From Streptomyces sp. WZ-12 (GTDB taxonomy: Bacteria > Actinomycetota > Actinomycetes > Streptomycetales > Streptomycetaceae), in contig NZ_CP118574.1 in the NCBI RefSeq assembly GCF_028898845.1, positions 8,605,001 to 8,669,000 of the forward strand: DNA of 64,000 nt, read 5' to 3'. This document shows, one piece after another, positions 1 through 8,543 of the stretch; position 1 is the stretch's first letter; the number at the start of each line of letters is the position of its first letter. A model generated the notes under the pieces. The model was not told the origin of the DNA. It saw only the letters and a program-made list of their open reading frames with translations, and ran no database searches. The translations under genes and the position numbers were made by a program.

Positions 1-193
1 ACGGGCACGCGTGAGATGCCCACGCCGCCCCTACCGACACTCGACGCAGCGCCGTGCGGACGAACTGCGGCGGGACCGCCACCGGGACGGGACGGCCGTC
101 CAGGCACAGTGCACTTCCGGTGACACGTTGTCGTGCCAGAGGGATGCGTGGGGCGGCCGTTTGCCGCCCCACGAAGTGGCTGCGGGCCGACGG
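1..193. other. window edge, no gene recognised
   Basis: I see no supported gene in these bases. The short open frames on both strands have no recognisable motif and no ribosome site. The sequence lies just 3' of the Nramp-type gene and probably contains its transcript end. Confidence 0.5.
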
Positions 194-1945
194 TCAGTGT
201 CCTGCGGCCAGTTGGGCAATTTTGACGATGACCAAGCCGACCGCAATGACCAGGTAACCGCGCAGCGTGAGCAGCCCGGCTCGGCGCAGGGGGGAGAACT
301 TCGGCTTCTCCAGGGCGGAGAGTGCGGGGGTGCGCCACGCCTTGCGGTCGGCCTCCAGCAACGCCTTGCGGTCTGCCTTGCTCAGGGGTTCGGGTACGGC
401 TGGATCATCCTGGTCCATGGCGTGTAGCCAAGCGGCCACGCGCGCGGCGGCGACGTTCGCCGCATGCCGCGACCGCAGGGCAACGAAGGTCCCGCCGACA
501 GCGCCGACGGCCGCGCCGGCAGCGAGACCGACCTCCCATTGCGTTGTGGTCAGGTTCGGAAAGAAGGTGGCCGCGGTCAGTGCCAGTGAGAGCAGCACCA
601 GCGTCCAGACGATCAGGCCCGCGACGATGTTCTGCTTGGCGGTGTTCACCCACGGGCCCAGCACCGGCCGGTCGTTGCACAACAGGACGAGGAAGACGGT
701 TGCCGAAGGGAGCAGGACCCCCGCCAGTGCCTGGACGCCCTGGGTGATCAGGCCCTGGACCTGGTCGTTCGCCGCGAGTGTGACCGTGGCGGAGATGCCG
801 ATCAGGAGGGCGTAACCGACGTAGAACAAGGGAGCCTCGGACATCTTCCAGTGCAGCGAGTGCCGCTTTTTGAAGGTGTCCCCGAAGGTGTAGGCGGTGG
901 CCAGTCCCACGGCGTTGGCGCCGATGAGGGCGGTGTCCAGCAGGAGGATCGCGAACAGCGCCCCCAGGGCCGAACTTCCGTGTTCCCGCAGCCCGTTCGC
1001 CACACCACCGGCGTCGCTGAACTGACCGAACAGGTCCGTGCCGTGGAAGACGAAGGCCGCGGTCGCCATGATCGCCGCACCGCCGGCCATGACGACAGCG
1101 ATGCCGATCCACAGGTCCGCGCGCTCGTAACGGATCCAACGCGGCGTGATCCGCTTGTCCACCACGTTCGACTGCTGGAAGAACAGCTGCCACGGGGCGA
1201 CGGTGGTACCGACGATGGCGACGATCACGAGCAGCAGCGTGGAGTCGAGCCCGCCGGGGAACTGCGGGATCAAACCCTGAGCGGCCGTGCCGACCTTCGG
1301 ATGAGCCAGCAGCGCCATGGGGAACATCACCACGTTCACCGCGATCAGCAGGAACAAGAACCGCTCCCAGCGCCGGAAGGACCCCCCGGCCACCACGGCG
1401 AACAGCAGCACGGCAGCCATCGGGACGGCCACGTACGCGGGTATCCCGAAGTAGCTCAGTGCCTGGGAGACGCCGGTGAACTCGGTCACGATCGTCAGCG
1501 CGTTGACCAGGAACAGATCACCGACGCTGAAGGCACCCCAGAACGTGCCGAACCGTTCGAAGATCAGCCGGGCGTGCCCGACACCGGAGACCGCTCCGAG
1601 ACGGACCACCATCTCCTGGTTGACGTAGAGCACCGGGATCAGCAAAGCCAGGGTCCACAGCAGCTTCATGCCGTAGTTCTGGCCTGCCTGAGCGTACGTC
1701 GACACGCCGCCGGCGTCGTTGTCCCCGACCATCACGATCAGTCCGGGCCCCATGATCACCAGTAGCGCGCGGATGCGCTGCCCCCACGACCGCCGCCGAC
1801 CGCTGTCCCCTTGGCGGATGGTTCCCAACGCACCGACGATGTCCCCGACATGCGCGGGATCCTGCACCGCCGTGCCAACAAGGGCACGGCTCCCTTCCTG
1901 ACGGGGATCTTGATCGGGAGTCTGCCGAGTGATGCCAAAAGCCAT
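194..1945 (-). CDS. Nramp-related metal transporter, probable Mg2+ type (NRMT)
   Basis: A 583-residue polytopic membrane protein of the Nramp/SLC11 superfamily that should import a divalent cation. The first-helix motif is present as GPGL...DAGG (Asp77-Gly80) where classical Mn/Fe transporters have DPGN. The sixth-helix metal motif reads APWQ (250-253) instead of MPHN. Loss of the Asn and the Met ligands is, as I recall, the signature of Nramp-related Mg2+ transporters, which bind a more hydrated ion. The ATG at 1945 was chosen because GGGAGG lies about 7 bases upstream; the frame stays open for 61 more codons without a better start. An M-box Mg2+ riboswitch lies in its leader, which independently supports Mg2+ as the substrate. 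The C-terminal ~100 residues are a soluble, charged linker followed by a last helix. Substrate assignment is inference; the fold is secure. Confidence 0.88.
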   Translation of the reverse strand: MAFGITRQTPDQDPRQEGSRALVGTAVQDPAHVGDIVGALGTIRQGDSGRRRSWGQRIRALLVIMGPGLIVMVGDNDAGGVSTYAQAGQNYGMKLLWTLALLIPVLYVNQEMVVRLGAVSGVGHARLIFERFGTFWGAFSVGDLFLVNALTIVTEFTGVSQALSYFGIPAYVAVPMAAVLLFAVVAGGSFRRWERFLFLLIAVNVVMFPMALLAHPKVGTAAQGLIPQFPGGLDSTLLLVIVAIVGTTVAPWQLFFQQSNVVDKRITPRWIRYERADLWIGIAVVMAGGAAIMATAAFVFHGTDLFGQFSDAGGVANGLREHGSSALGALFAILLLDTALIGANAVGLATAYTFGDTFKKRHSLHWKMSEAPLFYVGYALLIGISATVTLAANDQVQGLITQGVQALAGVLLPSATVFLVLLCNDRPVLGPWVNTAKQNIVAGLIVWTLVLLSLALTAATFFPNLTTTQWEVGLAAGAAVGAVGGTFVALRSRHAANVAAARVAAWLHAMDQDDPAVPEPLSKADRKALLEADRKAWRTPALSALEKPKFSPLRRAGLLTLRGYLVIAVGLVIVKIAQLAAGH

Positions 1946-2297
1946 GTATCTGCCTCCCTGAACCGTACGCCCACAGGCGGGAGCACCCGCGTACGGGCGT
2001 GGCGAAAAACGGCTCCATGGCGAGCCGTTGAAGAGCGATGAAGAGCCAACGGGCGGACGTCTGGCGGCGCCGCTGGAACGAAAGCGAGCCGCCGCGCGGC
2101 ATCCCGTTGACCGTGGAATGCGCGGCACGCCTCACGCGCGGTCACAGCGCGAGGGAATGACTCAGGCGTCTACCTTCACGAGGCCAGGCTGCATGTGAGG
2201 CCGCGTATGTCCATCAGGAACCATCCTGACCACCTCCAATATTGGATGCGTCGTTACGCTCACGACAGGGAAGCCTTCCTGCCTGCGCCGGACAGAC

Positions 2298-2466
2298 ACC
2301 CTCCACGTAAGAGCTTCGACACTGCACGGCGTATCCCCACCCGGACGGGCGGGAAGCCACTTGGGGTCACCCCTTAAGCCGAGGAGACCTGTCCTGATCC
2401 TGGGCGTCTCTCGACGTCGTCGGGTCAGTGGCCTGTATCCGTGCAGACGCCTCACCGAACGAGGTG
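2298..2466 (-). ncRNA. M-box (ykoK leader) Mg2+ riboswitch
   Basis: The minus strand matches the M-box aptamer by eye across its length. Seen in order are GGTGAGGC (2456-2449), GGATAC with a following CTGACCC, AGACGCC (2409-2403), TTAAGGGGTGA (2377-2367) and GCAGTG followed by GAAGCTCTTACG (2325-2306). These are the same blocks, in the same order and spacing, as in the Bacillus ykoK/mgtE leader. It binds Mg2+ and lowers expression of Mg2+ transport genes. About 350 bases separate it from the transporter start at 1945; I could not identify the expression platform there. A small perfect hairpin, GGAAG/CTTCC near 2270-2280, is one possibility. Confidence 0.9.
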
Positions 2467-2485
2467 CCCGTTTCCAGCCACCGGA

Positions 2486-2513
2486 ACGCTACCCCACTTG
2501 CGTCACCGCGCAA
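2486..2513 (-). promoter_or_regulatory. candidate promoter for the riboswitch-transporter transcript
   Basis: On the minus strand TTGCGC (2513-2508) is followed after 16 bases by TAGCGT (2491-2486), an acceptable actinomycete vegetative promoter. Transcription from about 2479 would begin roughly 12 bases before the M-box. Motif match only. Confidence 0.4.
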
Positions 2514-2720
2514 ATGAACACCGCTTCAACAACCCCCCAAGAAATCAACGCAGTTGAGGAAAAGTCCCATGCCTGCGGACGGTCTGACCCCGCGCGAGCC
2601 GCCTGCACGGAAGCCTGCTCCGACGTCGAAAGTGGCGTGCGTGGCCCGGGTGGCCGATCAGCAAAGGCCGAGGGGCTGCTACGAAGTCCGCGCAGCGGCG
2701 CTCGCTCGGGTTGTCCCCGC

Positions 2721-3104
2721 TCAGGCCGTTCCCTGGGAGGGTTTCTCGTCGTCCGGACCGGGTGGCCGGGGAGGGGCCGAGGGGGTGTTCTTGGTGTGCA
2801 GGTGCCAGCGCACGTTGCGTACACCGGGCTCGCGGGTCAGGTGGACGACGAGCCGTTCCAGCGCGGCGGTGGCGGAGGCGTCCGGGGTGAGGGCGACTTG
2901 CGCGAGCACGCTGACTCTGCCGTCCGGCCTGACGGTGCACCGACTGTCCACTCGCACGTCGGTGCCTGTGAACATGTGCGAGAACAGGGTGAGCGTCTTG
3001 TTCATCGCGTGCCCGTCGCACACGGCCTGGAGGGCGCAATGCACCGTCAGGGGGCGTGCGGGGTCCTTGAGGCGCCGGAAGCCTGGACGGGGTAGAAGGT
3101 GCAT
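2721..3104 (-). CDS. orphan MgtC-like C-terminal domain protein (possible gene remnant)
   Basis: A 127-residue frame whose residues about 18-105 resemble the soluble ACT-like C-terminal domain of MgtC/SapB proteins. It has the typical run HLLPRPGFRRL, then an alpha-beta domain ending in LEPGV-like TREPGVRNVRWHLH. The four to five membrane helices of a complete MgtC are missing: a stop codon lies 7 codons upstream of the ATG and no MgtC helices are found further upstream. The ATG has no clear ribosome site, so this may be the tail of a decayed mgtC. It lies just upstream of the Mg2+ riboswitch and transporter, which suits a former Mg2+ homeostasis locus. Family assignment is by remembered pattern only. 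Confidence 0.45.
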   Translation of the reverse strand: MHLLPRPGFRRLKDPARPLTVHCALQAVCDGHAMNKTLTLFSHMFTGTDVRVDSRCTVRPDGRVSVLAQVALTPDASATAALERLVVHLTREPGVRNVRWHLHTKNTPSAPPRPPGPDDEKPSQGTA

Positions 3105-3891
3105 GGGCGCATCCTGGAAGAGTCAGTCAACGGCGAGGGAAATGACGCCAGTTGATGAGCCGTGAAGGAACGAAGGGCGAGGCGGGCCGGACTGTTGCGA
3201 AGCGAGGGCCGTCCAGCGGTCAATGTTCGTGCAGGAGCCTCGCCAGTGAGGTGCCTGCTGATGCCTGAGCGTAGTGCCATGATTGCACCTGGGCGCAAGT
3301 GTTGCCCCAACCTTGGCTCGATGGCACCCCCAACTCCTGCCAGCGGTAAGCCCCTTGCGCCAGTAGGTCGGAGCGCCCCAGCGGTGAAAAGCCTGCGTCC
3401 CCGCCACCGCGTACTGCTGTACTGCGGCAGGGGCTTCTGGCTCGACGTCGACACCACCTCCGACTGCGGCGACGGCCTGCGGATCGCGGGCTACAGCAAC
3501 CCGGCCGGCCAGTCGGCGATCCCACACGCGTGGGCGCTGCCGGCCAGTCACCCTCGGCGATCAACTCGCTTGTGGTCTGGGAGACATGCGTGTTGGCAGT
3601 ACGGGAGCCGGTCGAGGAGGTCGGCTCCCGCTGCTCACGCATACTGCGGTCGGTCGTCAGAGCCCTTGCTGCCATCGAGTACTTCTGACCGGTTTCATGC
3701 CGAGGACGCCTGTTGGGCGCTGGAGTAGGTCGCGGACGCTGGTGCTTCGAAGGCCGCCGACCTCAGTTGAAGCCCCTGGTCAGCCACCACTACTCGGCGA
3801 AGGGCGAGCCCGACACCTGTCTATCCTGCGCCAAGTACCCACAACCGCACCGGACATGAGAACAGAGTGCGTCCTCTGGCGCGGGTGGTCT
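3105..3891. other. long stretch with no recognisable gene
   Basis: Nearly 790 bases between the MgtC-like frame and the protease gene. Open frames exist on both strands, but none has a ribosome site, a family motif or steady third-position GC bias. It may be decayed coding sequence. I see no hairpin array, repeat or RNA gene. Confidence 0.4.
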
Positions 3892-4992
3892 TCATCCTGT
3901 GCTGGCAGTGGCCGGATCGTAGGAGTGTGGGCGCAGAACGGCGCGGCCTGCGTTGGCGTCGTTGTAGAGGTCTTGGGCGTCCTTGCCGTACAGGGGTGAG
4001 TAGGTGACGTTGTCGGCGTTGGCATCGTTCCCGCCGCCGTTGTAGCCGCCAACGCTGCCGATGACCCTGCCGGTCTCGGTGGAAGGGTTGTAGTCACTGA
4101 TCCACGGGCCTCCGGAGACGCCCCCGTAGAAGCCGTTGCACTCCATTTGCATCTGCCGAAAGCCCAGCAGCCGCTTGGTGGCGACGTCGCAATGGACGGC
4201 CTTGTGGGCGGGGTTGACCGCGGCGGAGTAGGGATAGCCGATCACCGTGACGTGGTTGTTGTACCGCGGGGTCTGGGCGAACGTCAGGGCCCCGGTGACG
4301 TCTTCGAGCCTCTTGCCCCTGTCGTTCGCGTCGACCTGGACAAAGGCCAGATCCAGGTCTGATACCGCTTGCTTGGTGTTGGCCCGGTAGCGCGGGTCCA
4401 CGAACAGGCGGGTCGCCGGGTAGAACCCGTGGGGTTGGGCGGCGGCGGAGTATCCGAAATGGTAGTCGGGCACGAAGATCGCGTGCCTGGCGTGGGTGAG
4501 GCCGAGGGCGCAGTGCCCGGCCGTCAGGACAAGACTGTGCCCGCCGCTGTGCACCACACTGCCTGTGCAGTACGTGGCCTTACCGCTCACCGGGCTGCCG
4601 TCGTAGAAGAACGTTCCCACCATGGGCATCCCCTCGAAGTGCTCGGCCGTCCGGGGAAGCACACCAGCGAGGCTGAGTTGTTCGAGGGCTTCCGACAGGT
4701 CCGAACCCAGCCGAACGACGCGTGCCACGTCGACGGGGAGCGCTTCGCCCATACGCTGCGCGGTCCAGTACGCTCCCTCCTGCCGGCTCCGCGCCGGTCC
4801 CGGGAGGGGCAGGTGGCCCAACAGGCCCGAGACCAGGGGGACTTTGTCGCGGCCTGCTGGTCGAACGAGTTCGCTCGAATCCTGTCCCGCGGATGCCGGG
4901 GCCACCAGCCCCTGGTCGAGGCCGACGCTGAGCGCGTAAGCGCACAACGCCAACCCCACCGCTCCCATCAGCTTTTTCCTACGCACTGCCAT
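3892..4992 (-). CDS. secreted trypsin-like serine protease
   Basis: A 366-residue exported protein. Residues 1-36 form a signal peptide (MAVRRKK start, hydrophobic core, APASA cleavage region). Residues about 40-120 look like a propeptide. The catalytic triad of a chymotrypsin-fold (S1) peptidase is visible: His160 in LTAGHC, Asp214 in SDLDLAF and Ser293 in GVSGGPW. Cysteines flank the His and precede the Ser in the usual disulfide positions. The gene stands alone. A second protease of the same fold, but lipid-anchored, lies at 55520-56401, with the same TAxHC and GxSGxPW motifs. The peptide substrate cannot be told from sequence. Confidence 0.85.
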   Translation of the reverse strand: MAVRRKKLMGAVGLALCAYALSVGLDQGLVAPASAGQDSSELVRPAGRDKVPLVSGLLGHLPLPGPARSRQEGAYWTAQRMGEALPVDVARVVRLGSDLSEALEQLSLAGVLPRTAEHFEGMPMVGTFFYDGSPVSGKATYCTGSVVHSGGHSLVLTAGHCALGLTHARHAIFVPDYHFGYSAAAQPHGFYPATRLFVDPRYRANTKQAVSDLDLAFVQVDANDRGKRLEDVTGALTFAQTPRYNNHVTVIGYPYSAAVNPAHKAVHCDVATKRLLGFRQMQMECNGFYGGVSGGPWISDYNPSTETGRVIGSVGGYNGGGNDANADNVTYSPLYGKDAQDLYNDANAGRAVLRPHSYDPATASTG

Positions 4993-5678
4993 CGAAAACC
5001 CCTTTCAGGGCGAGTACCTGGACAACCGACTTCTACGGAAATGTCGTCAGGTGAGCTGACGGTATGTTCAACGTGTGTGGTGCGGAGGGGACACGGGATG
5101 CCAGTCCCGAAGCGGCCACTCCATAGGCGACGGACCCGCGGCAGCTCCTCCGAGGTGGGACGTAGTTCCCTCAAGGGAGCCGTCGTTCGGCGACCTCCCC
5201 CGGGTCGGGGAGCGCCGCCAGGGAATTCCGGGCGCCTTTGGCTGTCGGTGACCCGCGCGCACGCCGACAGCCTGCCTGGCGAGGTGTTCTCGTGTCGCTG
5301 AATGTAGCCGCGTGACGAGGCACGCGGACAGGCGCTTGACCCAACCTTGGAGGGCTCCCTACCAGGCGCTGGCCGGTGGGGTGAGTCGGCCTCATTGCTG
5401 GCGAATCGTTCATCCTCAACGCCTCCAAGGGGGCCGGCCGGTGAGGTGGTGACGCGGCACTACGCGCGGTGCGGGAGGAGGGCTCGCCGCCTTCCGCGCC
5501 AGGCGAATCGACTCGACGAGCTGCGGGCCCGCGACCAGAGCCAACCCGTCGCCGGAGCCAGGGGTTCTTCCACCGCCGCCAACACCAACTCCACCTCTTC
5601 CGCGGTTACTTCGGCGGCCCACACGTCCGCTACGCCATCGAAGAGAACCCTTTGAGTTTCGGATCAGTACTGCGCAGT
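4993..5678. other. intergenic stretch, possible decayed coding sequence
   Basis: About 690 bases without a supported gene. On the minus strand around 5440-5650 two frames together read like a broken actinomycete protein (acidic helix-rich text, VAAVEEPLAP then GLALVAGPQLVESIR in a shifted frame), suggesting a frameshifted remnant that I cannot name. Confidence 0.3.
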
Positions 5679-5703
5679 CAGCGGCATGTCACACACCATC
5701 AGA
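5679..5703. repeat. direct repeat copy 1, 3' side of the LLM gene
   Basis: A 25-base element that contains ATGTCACACACCATC and overlaps the stop codon of the LLM oxidoreductase gene. It matches 23 of 25 bases with the copy at 6891-6915 in the same orientation. The pair brackets the gene at a distance of 1212 bases. Confidence 0.7.
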
Positions 5704-6789
5704 CTGTTCTGGAAAGTCCGTAGCGGGGCCAGGACGAGAAGGCCGTCGGCCGCCGAGCTGGTTGCGGACGAGGGGGATGACTTCGGTGGCGAACCGTTCG
5801 AGGTACGGGGCCCGGCCGCCCGACAACGGGGCGGGCATGGGATGCGCGACGACCACGGAGGTCGGGAGGCCGTCGCCGAGGGCCTGTACCAGCTGCTCGG
5901 CGATCATCCTGGGCGTTCCGTAGAGGGCGAAGGCATCGGCCACCTCGTCGGGGAGGAAGGAGACCACCCGGCCGGACTCCCGCAGATCTGCGGCGTGATG
6001 GAAGTCGGGCCAGACCTTCGCCTTGAGCTCCTCGATGGGCGGTCCGTTCCACTCGAAGCCGGGAGGGCCGAACAGCCGGGGCGAGTACTCGTAGTACCCG
6101 GCGGCCAGGGAGCGGCTGATGAGGGCGGCGCGTTCGAGGTCGTCCCCCAACACCGTATGGAAGACGGCCCCGATCCTGACCCCATCCGGATTCCGGCCCG
6201 CCTCCGCCGCCCCCGCACGAACCGCGTCGACGGCCGCGCTCAGATTGGCCCGATGGCGTCCGACCCGGATGAACACTCCGTCCGCCACCCGGCCGGCCAT
6301 GCGCAGCGTGCGCGGCCCACCGGCGGCGATCCAGACCGGGACCGGCGCGGCGTGGGTCAGGCGGGCCCGTCGCGGGGCCGACGGTACCTCCACCTCTTCT
6401 CCGGACAACAGCCCTTGGGTCAGGGTGACGGCTTCGGCGAGGCGGGCCACGGTGGCCGGGCGTTGGCCCATGAGGCGGACTGCCGTGTCGCCCGCGCCGT
6501 AGGTGAGCATGGTCCGGCCGGGGGCCGGTCCCGCGACCGTCGCGATCGATGAGGCGATCACTGCGGGATGACGCATCACCGGGTTCACGATGAGCGGCCC
6601 GAGCCCGATGCGTTCCGTGCGTGCGGCGGCGAAGGCCAGATTCACATACGGGTCACGCAGTAGGAGCGGGGTCGAGGGGATGAACGCGTAGTCCCAGCCG
6701 AGATGCTCGGCCCGGCGCACATCGGCGGCGAAGGCAGGCGGTGAGGTGAAGTCGAAGCGATTCAATCCGAATGCTGGCATCGCCGCCAT
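5689..6789 (-). CDS. LLM-class flavin/F420-dependent oxidoreductase
   Basis: A 366-residue luciferase-like monooxygenase-fold protein that should use F420 or FMN on a soluble substrate. Support comes from the N-terminal barrel strand GLNRFDF, the ERIGLGPLIVNPVMRHP stretch, GRTMLTYGAGD, and the WIAAGGPRTLRMAGRVADG block that is typical of the F420-dependent subgroup. The ATG at 6789 is preferred over 6780 because GGAGGA precedes it by about 6 bases. The gene is monocistronic as far as can be seen. Its last codons lie inside a direct repeat whose partner lies about 100 bases upstream of the start, which hints at a duplication or insertion history. Substrate unknown. Confidence 0.82.
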   Translation of the reverse strand: MAAMPAFGLNRFDFTSPPAFAADVRRAEHLGWDYAFIPSTPLLLRDPYVNLAFAAARTERIGLGPLIVNPVMRHPAVIASSIATVAGPAPGRTMLTYGAGDTAVRLMGQRPATVARLAEAVTLTQGLLSGEEVEVPSAPRRARLTHAAPVPVWIAAGGPRTLRMAGRVADGVFIRVGRHRANLSAAVDAVRAGAAEAGRNPDGVRIGAVFHTVLGDDLERAALISRSLAAGYYEYSPRLFGPPGFEWNGPPIEELKAKVWPDFHHAADLRESGRVVSFLPDEVADAFALYGTPRMIAEQLVQALGDGLPTSVVVAHPMPAPLSGGRAPYLERFATEVIPLVRNQLGGRRPSRPGPATDFPEQSDGV

Positions 6790-6890
6790 GTGATTCCTCC
6801 GCGCGAACTCCCGAGCGGCACGCTTGGCACGACCGGTCAACGACGCACAGACTGACCGGCTCAAACGGACGCACAGCGCCATTACGGCAC

Positions 6891-6915
6891 CAGCGGTATG
6901 TCACACACCATCGGA
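6891..6915. repeat. direct repeat copy 2, 5' side of the LLM gene
   Basis: Second copy of the 25-base element, with two differences from the copy at 5679-5703 (positions 7 and 23). It lies 102 bases upstream of the LLM start codon. It could be a regulator site or the scar of a duplication that carried the 3' end of the gene. Confidence 0.7.
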
Positions 6916-7083
6916 TCGGGTGGCGTCCCATGCCGTTGCCGCAACAGCGGCTCCCGAACCGATCATTCGTGTGGTGACGCCAAGTCCACTGAACCGCTCC
7001 GGTTTTCCAGCCGGTGGCTTGTCGGCCGGTGATTGGTCGGCTCCTGGTTCCGTGTCAGGAGTGGTTCGATGAGGATCGGCGAT

Positions 7084-7115
7084 CCGCCCTCGGCGCGGGA
7101 GGGCGCCGAGGGCGG
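7084..7115 (-). terminator. strong hairpin terminator after the SDR gene
   Basis: Perfect 13-base-pair stem (CCGCCCTCGGCGC with its complement) around a GGGAGG loop, 9 bases past the SDR stop codon. There is no U-run, which is common for GC-rich actinomycete terminators. It could also act on rightward transcripts. Confidence 0.75.
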
Positions 7116-7124
7116 TCTGTGTGG

Positions 7125-7871
7125 CTAGAGCTGGGTGGCGCCGCCGTCGACGAAGAGTTCCGCGCCGGTGGTGAAGGAGCTCTGGTCCCCAGCCAGGTAG
7201 AGGGCGGTGGCGGCGACCTCGTCGGGACGGCCGGCTCGGCCGAGTGGGGTCGGTGCGGCGGGCTCGTCGGCCGGGCCGTCTTGCGGGAGTGCGGCCCGGA
7301 GTTCGTCGGCGCCGGGGGTTGCGACGGGGCCGGGGGTGAGGGCGTTGACGCGGATGCCGCGGCCGACGAGTTCGGCGGCCCAGGTGCGGGCGAGGCTGCG
7401 GATCGCGGCCTTGGTGGCGGCGTAGATGCCGAGGCCCGGGACACCGCGCAGGGCGGCGCTGGAGGAGAGCAGGATCACCGAGGCGCCGGCCGGGAGCAGG
7501 GGGAGTGCCTTTTGGACGGTGAAGACCGTGCCCTTGAGGTTGATGGAGGTGGTGCGGTCGTACTCCTCCTCGGTGATGGTGCCGAGCGGGCCGGAGTCGC
7601 CGACGCCGGCGTTGGCCACGACGATGTCGAGTCGACCGCTGCGCTCGGTGATCTCGGCGAAGAGCCGGTCGAGGTCGGCGAGTTGTGATACGTCGCTCCG
7701 GATGCCGATTGCGCGGTCGCCGATCTGGTCGACGGCGTGCTCCAGTTCGGCCTTGCGGCGGCCGGTGAGGTAGACGGTGGCTCCCTCGGCGGCGAACCGG
7801 CGGGCGATGGCCAGGCCGATGCCGGTGGAAGCCCCGGTGACGAGGGCGGTCTTGTTGTCGAGCTGTCCCAT
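7125..7871 (-). CDS. SDR family NAD(P)-dependent oxidoreductase
   Basis: A 248-residue classical short-chain dehydrogenase. It has the cofactor motif TGASTGIG (residues 12-19), the NAG motif in VVANAGVG, the catalytic Ser in LLSSSAALRG and the YAATKAAI active-site YxxxK. The C-terminal GPVATPG and VDGGATQL segments are typical of the FabG-like group. The ATG at 7871 has GGAG 8 bases upstream. A perfect 19-base inverted repeat lies 21 bases before the start and matches a site before the upstream Rrf2 regulator gene, so the gene is probably controlled by that regulator. Substrate unknown. Confidence 0.9.
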   Translation of the reverse strand: MGQLDNKTALVTGASTGIGLAIARRFAAEGATVYLTGRRKAELEHAVDQIGDRAIGIRSDVSQLADLDRLFAEITERSGRLDIVVANAGVGDSGPLGTITEEEYDRTTSINLKGTVFTVQKALPLLPAGASVILLSSSAALRGVPGLGIYAATKAAIRSLARTWAAELVGRGIRVNALTPGPVATPGADELRAALPQDGPADEPAAPTPLGRAGRPDEVAATALYLAGDQSSFTTGAELFVDGGATQL

Positions 7872-7891
7872 GACATTCTCCGGGTGATTGA

Positions 7892-7910
7892 TGTAACCGT
7901 TGTGGTTACA
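7892..7910. promoter_or_regulatory. operator: TGTAAC-N7-GTTACA
   Basis: Perfect inverted repeat TGTAACC-GTTGT-GGTTACA in front of the SDR gene. The same half-site with the same 7-base spacing recurs before the Rrf2 gene at 8422-8440. Likely bound by that regulator; inference from spacing and co-location. Confidence 0.65.
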
Positions 7911-7966
7911 TTTCGGGGCGCAAGAAGCGCCGTACTGTCGCGGCCGGGTGGGGCTCGCGGTCGAAG

Positions 7967-8398
7967 TTAAGTGGCTTTGAGTACGTCGCGCAGCACGTCT
8001 TCCAGGGTGGTTCTGGCCAGCTCCGCTCGGAGGGCGGTCTCGACTCCGTCGTAGGCGACGCCCAGCACCGGTGCTATGCCGTGGCCCACGACGCACTCGG
8101 GGTCGGGTGTGGCCGGGTGCAGGGCGAAGATCGGCCCTGGCTCAACCGCCTCGTAGACGTCGAGCAGGGTGATCGTCGGCAGGGCCCGCGACAGTGTCCA
8201 GCCGGCGCCGGCGCCTCGTCGTGAGTCGACCAGGCCGGCCTTGCGTAGCTGGGCCAACAGGCGCCGGATCACTACGGGGTTGGTATTGACGCTCGTCGCG
8301 ATCTGCTCGGAGGTGGCTACCTCGTGGCCGCGGCGCTGATACAGCCCGATCCAGGTCAGGGCGTGCGCGGCGACGGTCAGCCTGCTGTTGGCACTCAT
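7967..8398 (-). CDS. Rrf2 family transcriptional regulator
   Basis: A 143-residue Rrf2-type repressor. The winged helix is clear: [41 protein letters not shown], then the wing [12 protein letters not shown]. The Fe-S cysteine triad of IscR/NsrR is absent: the only cysteine is in PDPECVVG, so it probably senses something other than an iron-sulfur cluster and resembles the YwnA/YwgB-like group. The ATG at 8398 is preferred to a GTG at 8410 because GGGAGG sits directly against the GTG. The gene lies 95 bases upstream of the SDR gene in the same direction. Matching operators before both genes suggest repression of the SDR and autoregulation. Confidence 0.85.
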   Translation of the reverse strand: MSANSRLTVAAHALTWIGLYQRRGHEVATSEQIATSVNTNPVVIRRLLAQLRKAGLVDSRRGAGAGWTLSRALPTITLLDVYEAVEPGPIFALHPATPDPECVVGHGIAPVLGVAYDGVETALRAELARTTLEDVLRDVLKAT

Positions 8399-8421
8399 GT
8401 CGTCCCTCACCTCCCTTGTGT

Positions 8422-8440
8422 TGTAACCATAACAGTTATG
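8422..8440. promoter_or_regulatory. operator-like site before the Rrf2 gene
   Basis: TGTAAC-N7-GTTATG, the imperfect partner of the perfect site at 7892-7910 (same length and spacing). It lies 23 bases upstream of the Rrf2 ATG, where an autoregulator would bind. Confidence 0.5.
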
Positions 8441-8543
8441 CCTGTCCTCGTCGAGTGCCCGAGGTGAGTGCCCGCGTGGAGGCCCTGTTCGGGGGCGCCT
8501 GTTCGTCGTGGTGACGGCCGTCGAACCGCGGCCGAACCCCGGA

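Noticed and set aside
5416..5655. Possible small minus-strand gene after the repeat at 5679
   Set aside because: A promoter-like GTGACA then TACTGA is present, but the frame breaks and there is no start codon with a ribosome site.
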